10,323 nt of DNA from Candidatus Staskawiczbacteria bacterium. GTDB lineage: Bacteria; Patescibacteriota; Minisyncoccia; Minisyncoccales; Staskawiczbacteraceae. The stretch covers positions 1 to 10,323 of the forward strand of contig JAPLZA010000101.1 of NCBI GenBank assembly GCA_026395275.1. The letters are read 5' to 3'. Made by a program: the position numbers and the translations under genes. The notes beneath the pieces are model-generated. The model had not been told where the DNA came from. It saw nothing but the letters and a program-made list of their open reading frames with translations, and searched no databases. Numbering within the stretch: the stretch's first letter is position 1; every line of letters starts with the position of its first letter. Of this stretch, positions 1-5,843 are shown piece by piece.

Positions 1-1155
1 CATAGAGCACCCTATTATAAGCGATAGCAGAGCGCTTAGCCAAACTATGGGGTTAGATTGTAGATAAACATATTTGTATGTATTTTTTGACACTTCATTC
101 CAAAGATAATTAATAGCACGAGCTCCAAGTGGCCACACAAAAAACGGACTGCCATTTTCTTTAGGATCAGATAATTTTAATTTAGGAACGCCTTCATTAT
201 ACGAAAAAACATAATCAACAGAATCTAAAAACATAATAGGAAAATTAGAAAAATTCCCGCTTGTGCCTTCTGCCAATATTTTTTTATATTCAGGAGAGGC
301 CCGGTAGTATCCATTGTCTGAAAGAGCAGGGACAATCTTTTTTCCCAAAGAAAAATGAATTTGCCAGACAGAAATATAAATAATTAAGAATCCTAGAGTA
401 AATAAACCCAGCGCTTTTATAATTTTTTTCCAATTCGGGAGTAATTTGTAGAAGTAGGCGGGCAATAAAAGAATCATTGCAAGCCCCCAAAGTTTTGTTG
501 AAGCAACCAGCCCAAAAGTTATTCCAAAGAACAGGTTTAGCACAATAAACATGCTTATTTTTTCTCCGTATTCTAAAATCAAAAAATATATTAATATCAT
601 TAAAACAGAGAAAAATATCAGAGGCCCTTCAAGCATTGCTCCCCTAAGATGAACTATTAGCGCATTATCAAAAATATAAAGACAGCTTAATAAAGCAGAG
701 TATAAAGAATTTCTTGTTATATATAGAAATATTAAAAAAAGCAGAGGAGCAGTTAGCCATCCTAAAAGTGCAGAGAAAAATCGGTAACCTTTAAACGAAA
801 AATCGTCGGGATAATTTGAAGCTTGGTCAGTGTTGATAAATTTATTGTCATAGCTTCCCTTTTTGCCATATTGTCCGTTGGGGTAAAATATTTTTTCGCC
901 TAAAGCTATCAGCAACTTTCCAAGAGGAGGATGTTGCTCCATAAAATAAACCCCATTTAAATATTTTTGCGCGCTGGCAATGTGATACCCTTCATCCCAA
1001 AAACCGCTAGACGTTTCTGCATACCTAAAAAAATATGTAAAAAAAGCCAGTACAATAATTATTGCCAGACAAATCCATGTTTTAGAATTAAAAAGGGGCG
1101 CCCACTGGGTCTTGTCGGAAGTATTAAATTTTGCCAGAAAATTTAATTTAAACAT
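1..1155 (-). CDS. PMT-family dolichyl-phosphate-mannose-like protein mannosyltransferase, C-terminus cut off by window edge
   Basis: The frame is open from the ATG at 1155 to the left edge (385 codons, no stop). Residues 28-43 form a first membrane helix. They are followed by the extracytoplasmic motif FWDEGYH (D54, E55) and then EQHPPLGKLL (73-82), which are hallmarks of GT39/PMT O-mannosyltransferases. The acidic DE pair is the expected catalytic/lipid-sugar site. Further hydrophobic segments follow (SALLGWLTAPLLFLIF, LIFFSVLMILIYFLI and others). Near the edge, FVWPLGARAINYLW resembles the start of the C-terminal four-helix PMT region. The likely role is transfer of a sugar from a polyprenyl-phosphate carrier to exported proteins at the cytoplasmic membrane; the sugar is not determinable. 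The start lies only 3 nt after the 3' end of tRNA-Arg and has no SD, so it is probably co-transcribed with the tRNA. Family assignment is firm, exact substrate unknown. Confidence 0.88.
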   Translation of the reverse strand, partial: MFKLNFLAKFNTSDKTQWAPLFNSKTWICLAIIIVLAFFTYFFRYAETSSGFWDEGYHIASAQKYLNGVYFMEQHPPLGKLLIALGEKIFYPNGQYGKKGSYDNKFINTDQASNYPDDFSFKGYRFFSALLGWLTAPLLFLIFLYITRNSLYSALLSCLYIFDNALIVHLRGAMLEGPLIFFSVLMILIYFLILEYGEKISMFIVLNLFFGITFGLVASTKLWGLAMILLLPAYFYKLLPNWKKIIKALGLFTLGFLIIYISVWQIHFSLGKKIVPALSDNGYYRASPEYKKILAEGTSGNFSNFPIMFLDSVDYVFSYNEGVPKLKLSDPKENGSPFFVWPLGARAINYLWNEVSKNTYKYVYLQSNPIVWLSALLSLIIGCSM

Positions 1156-1158
1156 TTG

Positions 1159-1230
1159 TGCCCCCGGTAGGAATCGAACCTACATTATCGGTTTAGAAAA
1201 CCGGTGCTCTATCCATTGAGCTACGGGGGC
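1159..1230 (-). tRNA. tRNA-Arg (anticodon TCT)
   Basis: Cloverleaf read on the minus strand: 7-bp acceptor GCCCCCG/CGGGGGC, D stem GCTC/GAGC, anticodon loop TTTCTAA giving anticodon TCT (plus-strand 1195-1197), T arm GTAGG-TTCGATT-CCTAC, discriminator A at 1159. The outermost anticodon-stem pair (27-43) is a C-A mismatch. CCA is not encoded; the following bases are CAA. It would read AGA and AGG codons. The PMT gene starts 3 nt downstream. Confidence 0.96.
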
Positions 1231-1242
1231 TTATTAAGTAAT

Positions 1243-1271
1243 ATATTATCATATAATTTTGCCTTTGACAA
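1243..1271 (-). promoter_or_regulatory. Sigma70-type promoter for tRNA-Arg(TCT) and the PMT gene
   Basis: On the minus strand, TTGTCA (1271-1266) is followed by a 17-nt spacer and TAATAT (1248-1243). The predicted start is near 1236, a few bases before the tRNA 5' end at 1230. The -35 matches consensus at 5 of 6 positions and the -10 at 4 of 6. A GATAAT two bases closer is an alternative -10. The -35 overlaps that of the divergent promoter on the other strand. Confidence 0.55.
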
Positions 1272-1293
1272 TAAGGTGTTTTTGAGATATTAT
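1265..1293 (+). promoter_or_regulatory. Sigma70-type promoter for the tRNA-Pro/tRNA-His/methyltransferase/cupin unit
   Basis: Perfect -35 TTGACA (1265-1270), 17-nt spacer, -10 TATTAT (1288-1293, 5 of 6). Initiation would be about 1300, just before the tRNA-Pro 5' end at 1305. This is one of the best promoters in the window. Confidence 0.8.
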
Positions 1294-1304
1294 CTATAAT
1301 ATAT

Positions 1305-1375
1305 CGGGGTATAGTGTAACGGTAGCACGAGTCGTTTGGGACGATTTAGTTAGGGTTCAAATCCCTATACCCCGA
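1305..1375 (+). tRNA. tRNA-Pro (anticodon TGG)
   Basis: Acceptor CGGGGTA/TACCCCG, D stem GTGT/GCAC, anticodon stem AGTCG/CGATT with loop TTTGGGA (anticodon TGG at 1337-1339, G37 as expected for proline tRNAs), T arm TAGGG-TTCAAAT-CCCTA, discriminator A. CCA is not encoded (CAAAA follows). First gene after the promoter at 1265-1293. Confidence 0.95.
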
Positions 1376-1398
1376 CAAAAATGATAGAATAAATTTAT

Positions 1399-1471
1399 GG
1401 CGGCTATGGTGTAGTGGTTAACACTAGAGTTTGTGGAACTCTCATCACGGGTTCGAATCCCGTTAGCCGCC
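1399..1471 (+). tRNA. tRNA-His (anticodon GTG), with encoded G-1
   Basis: Acceptor GCGGCTA/TAGCCGC plus the histidine-specific extra pair G-1 (1399) with C73 (1471). D stem GTGT/ACAC, anticodon stem AGAGT/ACTCT with loop TTGTGGA (anticodon GTG at 1433-1435), T arm ACGGG-TTCGAAT-CCCGT. CCA is not encoded. It lies 23 nt downstream of tRNA-Pro with no terminator between, and 23 nt upstream of the methyltransferase start. Confidence 0.95.
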
Positions 1472-1494
1472 CAATTAATCGTATTCACTAATTA

Positions 1495-2136
1495 ATGAAG
1501 CCACGCGCAGAATCAGAAAAAGAAAGGCTTAATTTGTCTGACATATTAGTCAGGTTGGCTTTTGCTGGGCAAAAATTAGAGCACGACACCAAAGACACTC
1601 ACCAGCTCAACCCTGTTGAAAGATTAGTTTCCATAAAAAATGTTTGGGACGCCTGCAAGGCCGAATTGGGAAACGTAGAAACAGCTATTGATGTTGGCAG
1701 TGGGTTTGGCTACGGCACAGTTTTTTTGGAAACTGAAGGCATAAAAACAATTGGCATTGAAAATGTAGGTAAAAAAATAAAACAAGGAGTAGAATTATTT
1801 CATAAAGCAGGAGTTGATGTTAAAGTAATAGATTCGTTAGATTTTCAAAAATCACCGGCTTTTATTGAAGCAGACTTTAATTCAGTTGAGGGCAAGGCAG
1901 CAGCTGACTTAATAACAGTTTTTTATGTGGGGCCGGCAATTGTAGACAAAGAAGGGGCGTTTGAAAAATTTAAAAGTCTTTTAAAAGAAAACGGAAAAAT
2001 TTTGGTAGCAACCAATGCCGGTAAAGCAGAAACAGAAAAGTGGTTAGAAGCTCACCCAATTCCGTTTAGCCATAAAATAATTGAAGTTCCAGATAACTTT
2101 GAAAAAACCGCAATAATTTTAGAGCAACAAAAATAA
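1495..2136 (+). CDS. Class I SAM-dependent methyltransferase, substrate unknown
   Basis: 213 residues. The SAM-binding motif I is clear: AIDVGSGFGYG (D66, G68, G70, G72, G74), followed by the end of strand 2 at IGIEN, where E89 is the expected ribose-binding acid. A later hydrophobic strand and helix (ILVATNAG) fits the Rossmann-like methyltransferase fold. The roughly 60 N-terminal residues before motif I are charged and helical and give no substrate clue. No transmembrane or signal segment is seen, so it should be cytosolic. The ATG at 1495 has no SD and lies 23 nt after tRNA-His, which implies readthrough from the tRNA operon. The cupin gene follows 31 nt later. Target could be RNA, protein or a small molecule; the tRNA neighbourhood alone does not show it is a tRNA methyltransferase. 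Confidence 0.85.
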   Translation: MKPRAESEKERLNLSDILVRLAFAGQKLEHDTKDTHQLNPVERLVSIKNVWDACKAELGNVETAIDVGSGFGYGTVFLETEGIKTIGIENVGKKIKQGVELFHKAGVDVKVIDSLDFQKSPAFIEADFNSVEGKAAADLITVFYVGPAIVDKEGAFEKFKSLLKENGKILVATNAGKAETEKWLEAHPIPFSHKIIEVPDNFEKTAIILEQQK

Positions 2137-2167
2137 AATATTATTAATAATTAAAAAATAAAAAAAT

Positions 2168-2566
2168 ATGAAGGGATTTTGTTCAAATATAGAAAAAGAT
2201 ACGTTAGGCAATAAAAATTTTAGGAAAGTTATATATACTGGGAAACACAGCCAATTAGTTTTAATGACATTGGCTCCAAGCCAAGAAATTGGAATGGAAG
2301 TGCACGAAGACAACGACCAATTTTTTAGGTTTGAAAAAGGAGAAGGTAAAGTTATTATTGATGGCAACGAATATAAGGTTGCAGATGGGTTTGCAGTTGT
2401 TGTCCCCGCTGGTAGTCAGCATAACGTAATAAACACTTCGAAGAAAAATACTTTGAATCTTTATACAATTTATTCTCCTGCACATCACAAAGACGGAATT
2501 ATAAGGGTAACAAAAGCTGATGCAGAAGCAAACGAAGAAGAATATGACGGAAAACCAACTGAATAA
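2168..2566 (+). CDS. Small single-domain cupin protein
   Basis: 132 residues forming one cupin barrel. Motif 1 is around GMEVHEDNDQFFRFEKGEG (42-60). Motif 2 is PAGSQHNVINTS (80-91), with H85 as the conserved motif-2 histidine. In motif 1, H46 is kept, but the usual second histidine and glutamate of HxH...E read D48 and Q51, so the metal site is incomplete or altered. The tail (100-132) is acidic and polar. Enzymatic function cannot be assigned; sugar isomerase-like, dioxygenase-like and pure binding roles are all possible. No SD is visible in the A-rich sequence before the ATG. It is the last gene of the unit and is followed 10 nt later by a strong terminator. Confidence 0.85.
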   Translation: MKGFCSNIEKDTLGNKNFRKVIYTGKHSQLVLMTLAPSQEIGMEVHEDNDQFFRFEKGEGKVIIDGNEYKVADGFAVVVPAGSQHNVINTSKKNTLNLYTIYSPAHHKDGIIRVTKADAEANEEEYDGKPTE

Positions 2567-2575
2567 ATAAATTTA

Positions 2576-2606
2576 AAAAGCGGGGATAATTCCCCGCTTT
2601 TGTTTT
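2576..2606 (+). terminator. Rho-independent terminator after the cupin gene
   Basis: Stem GCGGGGA (2580-2586) pairs with TCCCCGC (2591-2597) around loop TAAT, extended by AAAA/TTTT on the outside, and followed by TTTTGTTTT. It ends the tRNA-Pro/His/methyltransferase/cupin unit. Confidence 0.9.
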
Positions 2607-2635
2607 CTAATAATTATTGATACAATAAGGAATCT

Positions 2636-3913
2636 ATGCAGTTCTCAAAGTTCTCAAATTTTTTAGTGGTAGCAATAATGCTCGAATTTTTAATGGTTTG
2701 TGTCTCTTTTGGTTTGAGTAATAATTTTTATAATCAAGGAGTACAAGTTTCTGCTAAATTAATTATTGCGGAAAATAATATACCAAAATATGTTCCACCG
2801 CAGAAATTAGCAAATCCCCCAGAAATTATAAATGCAGTTTATGTTACCGCTTATTCTGCCGGAACTCAGAAATATCTTAATTATTTAAGTAGTCTTTTTA
2901 AAACCACAGAAATTAATTCTGTGGTTGTTGATATAAAAGGCAGCAACGGGTACGTGTCTTATGCTTCGGGAGCTACAGATGTTAAAAAATATAATTTATA
3001 TAACAGCGCAATTAAAGACATAGATTCTTTGGTAAGATTTTTTCACGACCAGAATATTTATGTAATAGGCAGAATAGCTAATTTTGAAGATCCGGTTTAT
3101 TCAAAAGCCAGGCCTGATTTGGCAATATATAATAAATTAGAAACAACTGACTTGTCTAACCCTGTTTTGTGGCAAGATAATAATAAATTGTCTTGGTTAG
3201 ACCCCTCGTCAAAAGATGTTTGGGATTATAATATTTCTTTGGCAAAAGACGCGCTTTATCACGGATTCGATGAAATTAATTTTGATTATGTAAGGTTTCC
3301 ATCCGACGGTAAAGTAGACAATATGGGTTTTCCTTTGTGGGACGGCAAAACACCAAAACCAGAAATTATAAAAGAATTTTTCAGCTATGTGAGGCAGAGT
3401 TTAGTAGGTGAAAAAATATCTGTTGATTTATTTGGCCAAACAACAATAAATAAAGATGACATGGGTATAGGCCAGATAGTTGAAAACGCTTTTGAAAATT
3501 TTGATTATGTTTCGCCCATGGTTTACCCTTCCCATTATATAAGCGGATTTATTGGGTTTGCTAACCCGGCCGATCATCCTTATGAGATTATAAAATATTC
3601 AATGGAAACTGCTTTAAACAGGGAAAATAGCTTCTCAGAGCAAAAGCAAGCTCAATTGGCAGAAAACAGCAAAACAACAGACAAGCCAGCAGCTGGTCTA
3701 ATAGAGCCTATAAAACCATCTGTGGAAACACTTCCTTTGGCTAAATTTAGGCCATGGCTTCAAGATTTCAATATAGGGGCTGAATACACAGCTGACATGG
3801 TAAAAGCCGAAATAAAGGCAACGCAAGATGCGCTGGGTGATAATTATAAAGGTTTTATGCTGTGGAATCCTTCAAATATTTACACAGAAGACGCAGTGTT
3901 AAAACCCAGTTAA
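2636..3913 (+). CDS. Putative extracytoplasmic glycoside hydrolase, DUF4015-type
   Basis: 425 residues. An N-terminal hydrophobic segment (about 9-27) acts as a signal anchor or signal peptide, so the enzyme should sit outside the membrane. The body looks like a TIM barrel of the DUF4015 putative glycosyl hydrolase family: AVYVTAYSAG (67-76), SVVVDIKGSNG (95-105, D99), HDQNIYVIGRIANFED, and the signature GFDEINFDYVRFPSDG (210-225, D212, E213, D217). FDYVSPMVYPSHY follows, then the terminal GFMLWNPSNIYT. A polar Q/K/A/T/P-rich stretch at about 330-370 looks like an inserted linker. SD AAGGAA (2627-2632) lies close to the ATG. Substrate is unknown; cell-surface or exogenous polysaccharide is a reasonable guess. 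The gene stands alone between two terminators. Confidence 0.85.
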   Translation: MQFSKFSNFLVVAIMLEFLMVCVSFGLSNNFYNQGVQVSAKLIIAENNIPKYVPPQKLANPPEIINAVYVTAYSAGTQKYLNYLSSLFKTTEINSVVVDIKGSNGYVSYASGATDVKKYNLYNSAIKDIDSLVRFFHDQNIYVIGRIANFEDPVYSKARPDLAIYNKLETTDLSNPVLWQDNNKLSWLDPSSKDVWDYNISLAKDALYHGFDEINFDYVRFPSDGKVDNMGFPLWDGKTPKPEIIKEFFSYVRQSLVGEKISVDLFGQTTINKDDMGIGQIVENAFENFDYVSPMVYPSHYISGFIGFANPADHPYEIIKYSMETALNRENSFSEQKQAQLAENSKTTDKPAAGLIEPIKPSVETLPLAKFRPWLQDFNIGAEYTADMVKAEIKATQDALGDNYKGFMLWNPSNIYTEDAVLKPS

Positions 3914-3940
3914 TTTTCTAAAAATATAAAATCCTGACAA

Positions 3941-3970
3941 AAAAAGAGAGCAATTACCGTTGCTCTTTTT
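3941..3970. terminator. Bidirectional Rho-independent terminator between convergent genes
   Basis: GAGCAA (3948-3953) pairs with TTGCTC (3960-3965) around a 6-nt loop. Plus-strand reading ends in TTTTT, and minus-strand reading ends in a run of seven T interrupted from the stem by TC. It serves both the glycoside hydrolase (plus) and the three-gene cluster (minus). Confidence 0.8.
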
Positions 3971-3979
3971 ACTTATAGC

Positions 3980-4249
3980 TTATGCGCCGAATTTTAAGGC
4001 CACAATTATGTGCCATTTGCCCAAATAGAAACTTTTTTCAGGTTTTTTTGGCGTCCACTTATAGTCTGGTCCAACCCATTTGATAGTAGTTCCATCTTTA
4101 TTTCGCCCGAAAGATTTTTCAGTAAGTATTTTGCCACAACCACCGCACGTCCAGTTTGAACTGACATCTGCTACAGCAAGTCCTTCGGTGGTAACTAGTC
4201 TACCACAGTTATGCTCGCATATGCCCAAGTTTTCAATGAAAATTTCCAT
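3980..4249 (-). CDS. Small four-cysteine, zinc-ribbon-like protein of unknown function
   Basis: 89 residues, no family recognised. Four cysteines in two pairs, C11-x3-C15 (ICEHNCG) and C35-x2-C38 (WTCGGCG), suggest a small zinc-ribbon or treble-clef knuckle; the rest is polar with a short hydrophobic end (WHIIVALKFGA). The start is supported by the SD GGAAGGA (4260-4254), 4 nt before the ATG and located inside the upstream gene, whose stop overlaps this gene by 17 nt. That overlap indicates translational coupling. It is the last gene of the cluster, ending 10 nt from the bidirectional terminator. A nucleic-acid-binding or ribosome-associated role is possible, but this is inference from the cysteines only. 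Confidence 0.72.
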   Translation of the reverse strand: MEIFIENLGICEHNCGRLVTTEGLAVADVSSNWTCGGCGKILTEKSFGRNKDGTTIKWVGPDYKWTPKKPEKSFYLGKWHIIVALKFGA

Positions 4250-4544
4250 CGCGTCCTTCCTTTCCGACGGGAATTTTTACCCCGCCTACAAGCCCCTTTT
4301 TTCTCAGAACAATTTCGTATTCCGGATCTATCCAGCGTTTATTAATTTCATCAAAAATTCTCTCGGGCGGCCAGTTATCAAACAATATGTGCCACGCAGC
4401 ATGTTTTCTGCGGTTTGTCCAAACTACGCATGGCTGTCCGCATATGTTTCCGGGGCGCCCTCCAAGGCTTCTGGGCCGACGATGGTGCCGGCTAGCTTTT
4501 CTGTTTTTGCGTCTGTTCCTATGTTTGTGCCTGTGGTTGCCCAT
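4233..4544 (-). CDS. Small basic HNH-like protein (HHRRPRSLGG...HAAWH)
   Basis: 103 residues from the ATG at 4544. This start is preferred over an upstream TTG (4571) because AGGAGA lies at 4558-4553, ideally spaced. The N-terminus (3-25) is extremely rich in R, K and H. Then come HHRRPRSLGG (20-29), N33, two cysteines (C35, C39), K47-H48-x3-H52 in HAAWHILFDN, and NKRWIDPEYEIV (68-79). The order HH, N, H-x3-H is like an HNH/beta-beta-alpha-metal core, and similar small proteins occur, as I recall, in Parcubacteria. Nuclease activity is not demonstrated; a structural nucleic-acid-binding role is equally possible. It overlaps the preceding gene by 26 nt and the next by 17 nt. GC content is markedly higher than in flanking genes. 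Confidence 0.78.
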   Translation of the reverse strand: MGNHRHKHRNRRKNRKASRHHRRPRSLGGRPGNICGQPCVVWTNRRKHAAWHILFDNWPPERIFDEINKRWIDPEYEIVLRKKGLVGGVKIPVGKEGRDGNFH

Positions 4545-4698
4545 CTTTTGTCTCTCCTGTTTCTGTGACAATCGGGCGGAAACCCGTGCATTTTTCGTTC
4601 ATTTTGTCTGGGACGCACACAGAACAATCTCCTTGTCCTTCCATATGATGAATCACTATCTTAGATAGGAGTTGGTATATGCAAGTAAACTCTTCCAT
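4519..4698 (-). CDS. 59-residue cysteine-containing small protein, unknown
   Basis: The frame starts MEEFTCIYQLLSK and contains C6, C25-x2-C28 (DCSVC) and C37, ending ...DGQPQAQT before TAG (4521-4519). It is short, but its start has the strongest SD in the cluster (AAGGAG at 4710-4705, 6 nt before the ATG), and it provides the missing first gene of an overlapping series: the next gene starts inside its last nine codons. No known family is recognised. The cysteine spacing would allow a metal knuckle. It could instead be a leader peptide whose translation opens the next SD. It lies 40 nt downstream of the HtrA gene on the same strand, with a hairpin/boxA-like leader between. Confidence 0.6.
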   Translation of the reverse strand: MEEFTCIYQLLSKIVIHHMEGQGDCSVCVPDKMNEKCTGFRPIVTETGETKDGQPQAQT

Positions 4699-4704
4699 TT
4701 AGAT

Positions 4705-4728
4705 CTCCTTTTGTTAAAGAGCTTTAAC
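4705..4728 (-). promoter_or_regulatory. Hairpin plus boxA-like leader abutting the SD of the small-gene cluster
   Basis: On the minus strand GTTAAAG-CT-CTTTAAC (4728-4713) is an inverted repeat with 7-nt arms. Its 3' half lies in GCTCTTTAACAA (4722-4711), which matches the NusB/NusE-binding boxA core of bacterial rRNA leaders, and is followed directly by AAGGAG (4710-4705). There is no U-tract, so it is not a terminator. A very similar arrangement precedes the ROK gene. Confidence 0.5.
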
Positions 4729-4738
4729 TAATTAAGTG

Positions 4739-5737
4739 TTAAATTTTTTCTTCCAGCTTCACAAACAGGTCTATTTTTTTTCCATCACGCAGAACGCTCA
4801 ATGGTGTTGATTCTCCAATCTTACACTTTTGTAGAATATTTGCCAGAGGATTTTTGGCTGTAATTTTTTCGTTGTTGCAGGTTAAAATTATGTCCCATTC
4901 TTTTACGCCGGCTATATCTGCCGCCGAGTCTTTTATTACCGGTGGTTCGCCCAATTGTTCTCTAACCACCAAAGCCCCGTCATTTACAGGAAGTTTATTA
5001 GCTTCTGCCATTTCTTTAGAAATTAAAACATATTTTATGCCCAAAAACGGCATAATTATTTTTCCATATTTTTTAACTTCAGCTAAATCTTTTTTTGCAT
5101 AATTTATAGGAATAGCAAATCCAATGTTTTGAGCTCCTGCAATCATGGCGGTGTTTATGCCAATAACTTTTCCTGCCATGTTAATTAATGGCCCGCCAGA
5201 ATTACCGGGATTTATTGCCGCATCTGTTTGAATTAAACCTCTTAAATTTTGCATTTGGTTTTCAATTCCCCCGTAGGCAGTTATAAACCTCGAAAGCCCG
5301 GAAACAATTCCGGTTGACAAAGTATCTGTAAACTCGCCAAGCGCATTTCCAACGGCCACAACTTCTTCCCCTAACTCAATTTTCCCTGAATCTGCTAAAT
5401 CTAAATACGGGAATTTATTTTTGCCCTCAATTTTTAAAACAGCAGTGTCATTTATGGGATTTCTTGATAAAACTTTTGCAGGATATTTGTGTTTTGGGTC
5501 TAAAATTACAGTGTAATCGGCTGTTATGTCAGAAACAACATGGTTTGAAGTAAAAACATATCCATCTTCAGAAATAATAAAACCAGACCCTCCGCCAATT
5601 TTAGTTTTTTCTATTTTGGCTTTGTAGGGAAACGAATTAAAGCTTTCTGCGCTCGGCAAATCTTTAGAAACTATAACAGTTATAACTGCCGGGCATACTT
5701 TTTTTGCAATAGAAATAATTGGTGACTTTGTTGGCAT
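4739..5737 (-). CDS. HtrA/DegP-like S1C serine protease with one PDZ domain, no visible export signal
   Basis: 332 residues. The trypsin-like domain carries the full triad: H66 in TSNHVV, D97 in INDTAVLKI and S180 in PGNSGGP. A C-terminal PDZ domain spans about 231-329 (starting MPFLGIKY, with GALVV and DIAGVKEWDIIL). HtrA proteases degrade or sense misfolded proteins and are normally exported. Here the protein begins at once with protease-domain sequence (IAKKVCPAVITVIVS) and has no signal peptide or membrane anchor, and no in-frame upstream extension is apparent. It may therefore work in the cytosol or use an unusual export route. No SD precedes the ATG; a TATAAT lies about 30 nt upstream. 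It points toward the small-gene cluster 40 nt downstream with no obvious terminator, so readthrough is possible. Confidence 0.92.
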   Translation of the reverse strand: MPTKSPIISIAKKVCPAVITVIVSKDLPSAESFNSFPYKAKIEKTKIGGGSGFIISEDGYVFTSNHVVSDITADYTVILDPKHKYPAKVLSRNPINDTAVLKIEGKNKFPYLDLADSGKIELGEEVVAVGNALGEFTDTLSTGIVSGLSRFITAYGGIENQMQNLRGLIQTDAAINPGNSGGPLINMAGKVIGINTAMIAGAQNIGFAIPINYAKKDLAEVKKYGKIIMPFLGIKYVLISKEMAEANKLPVNDGALVVREQLGEPPVIKDSAADIAGVKEWDIILTCNNEKITAKNPLANILQKCKIGESTPLSVLRDGKKIDLFVKLEEKI

Positions 5738-5765
5738 ATTTTTGTCTATGTTAATTAATTGTTTA

Positions 5766-5771
5766 ATTATA
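5766..5771 (-). promoter_or_regulatory. Likely -10 box for the HtrA-like gene
   Basis: Consensus TATAAT read on the minus strand. Initiation would be near 5759, giving a leader of about 20 nt with no SD. No convincing -35 is seen 15-19 nt upstream, where the sequence is a T-run. Confidence 0.45.
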
Positions 5772-5805
5772 CATTGTCTTGAAAAAAAGGAAAGAATTTG
5801 TTAGT

Positions 5806-5836
5806 GTTTAAGTGTTCTTTAACAACAAAGAAGGAG
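5806..5836 (+). promoter_or_regulatory. Hairpin plus boxA-like leader upstream of the ROK gene SD
   Basis: GTTTAAG (5806-5812) can pair, with one mismatch, with CTTTAAC (5817-5823) around TGTT. The 3' arm lies in TGTTCTTTAACAA (5813-5825), a close boxA variant, and the SD AAGGAG (5831-5836) follows 5 nt later. This parallels the leader at 4705-4728 in order, spacing and sequence. Confidence 0.5.
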
Positions 5837-5843
5837 AAGCAAA

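Noticed and set aside
4545..4571. TTG start at 4571 for the small basic protein
   Set aside because: The ATG at 4544 has a well-placed AGGAGA, while the TTG has no SD.
4080..4668. Plus-strand open frames opposite the small-gene cluster
   Set aside because: They lack SDs and recognisable motifs, and run against three minus-strand genes that have SDs, coupled overlaps and cysteine/histidine patterns.
4713..4728. Inverted repeat read as a terminator for the HtrA-like gene
   Set aside because: The 2-nt spacer and the absence of any T-run on the minus strand argue against it; a leader or boxA-type element fits better.
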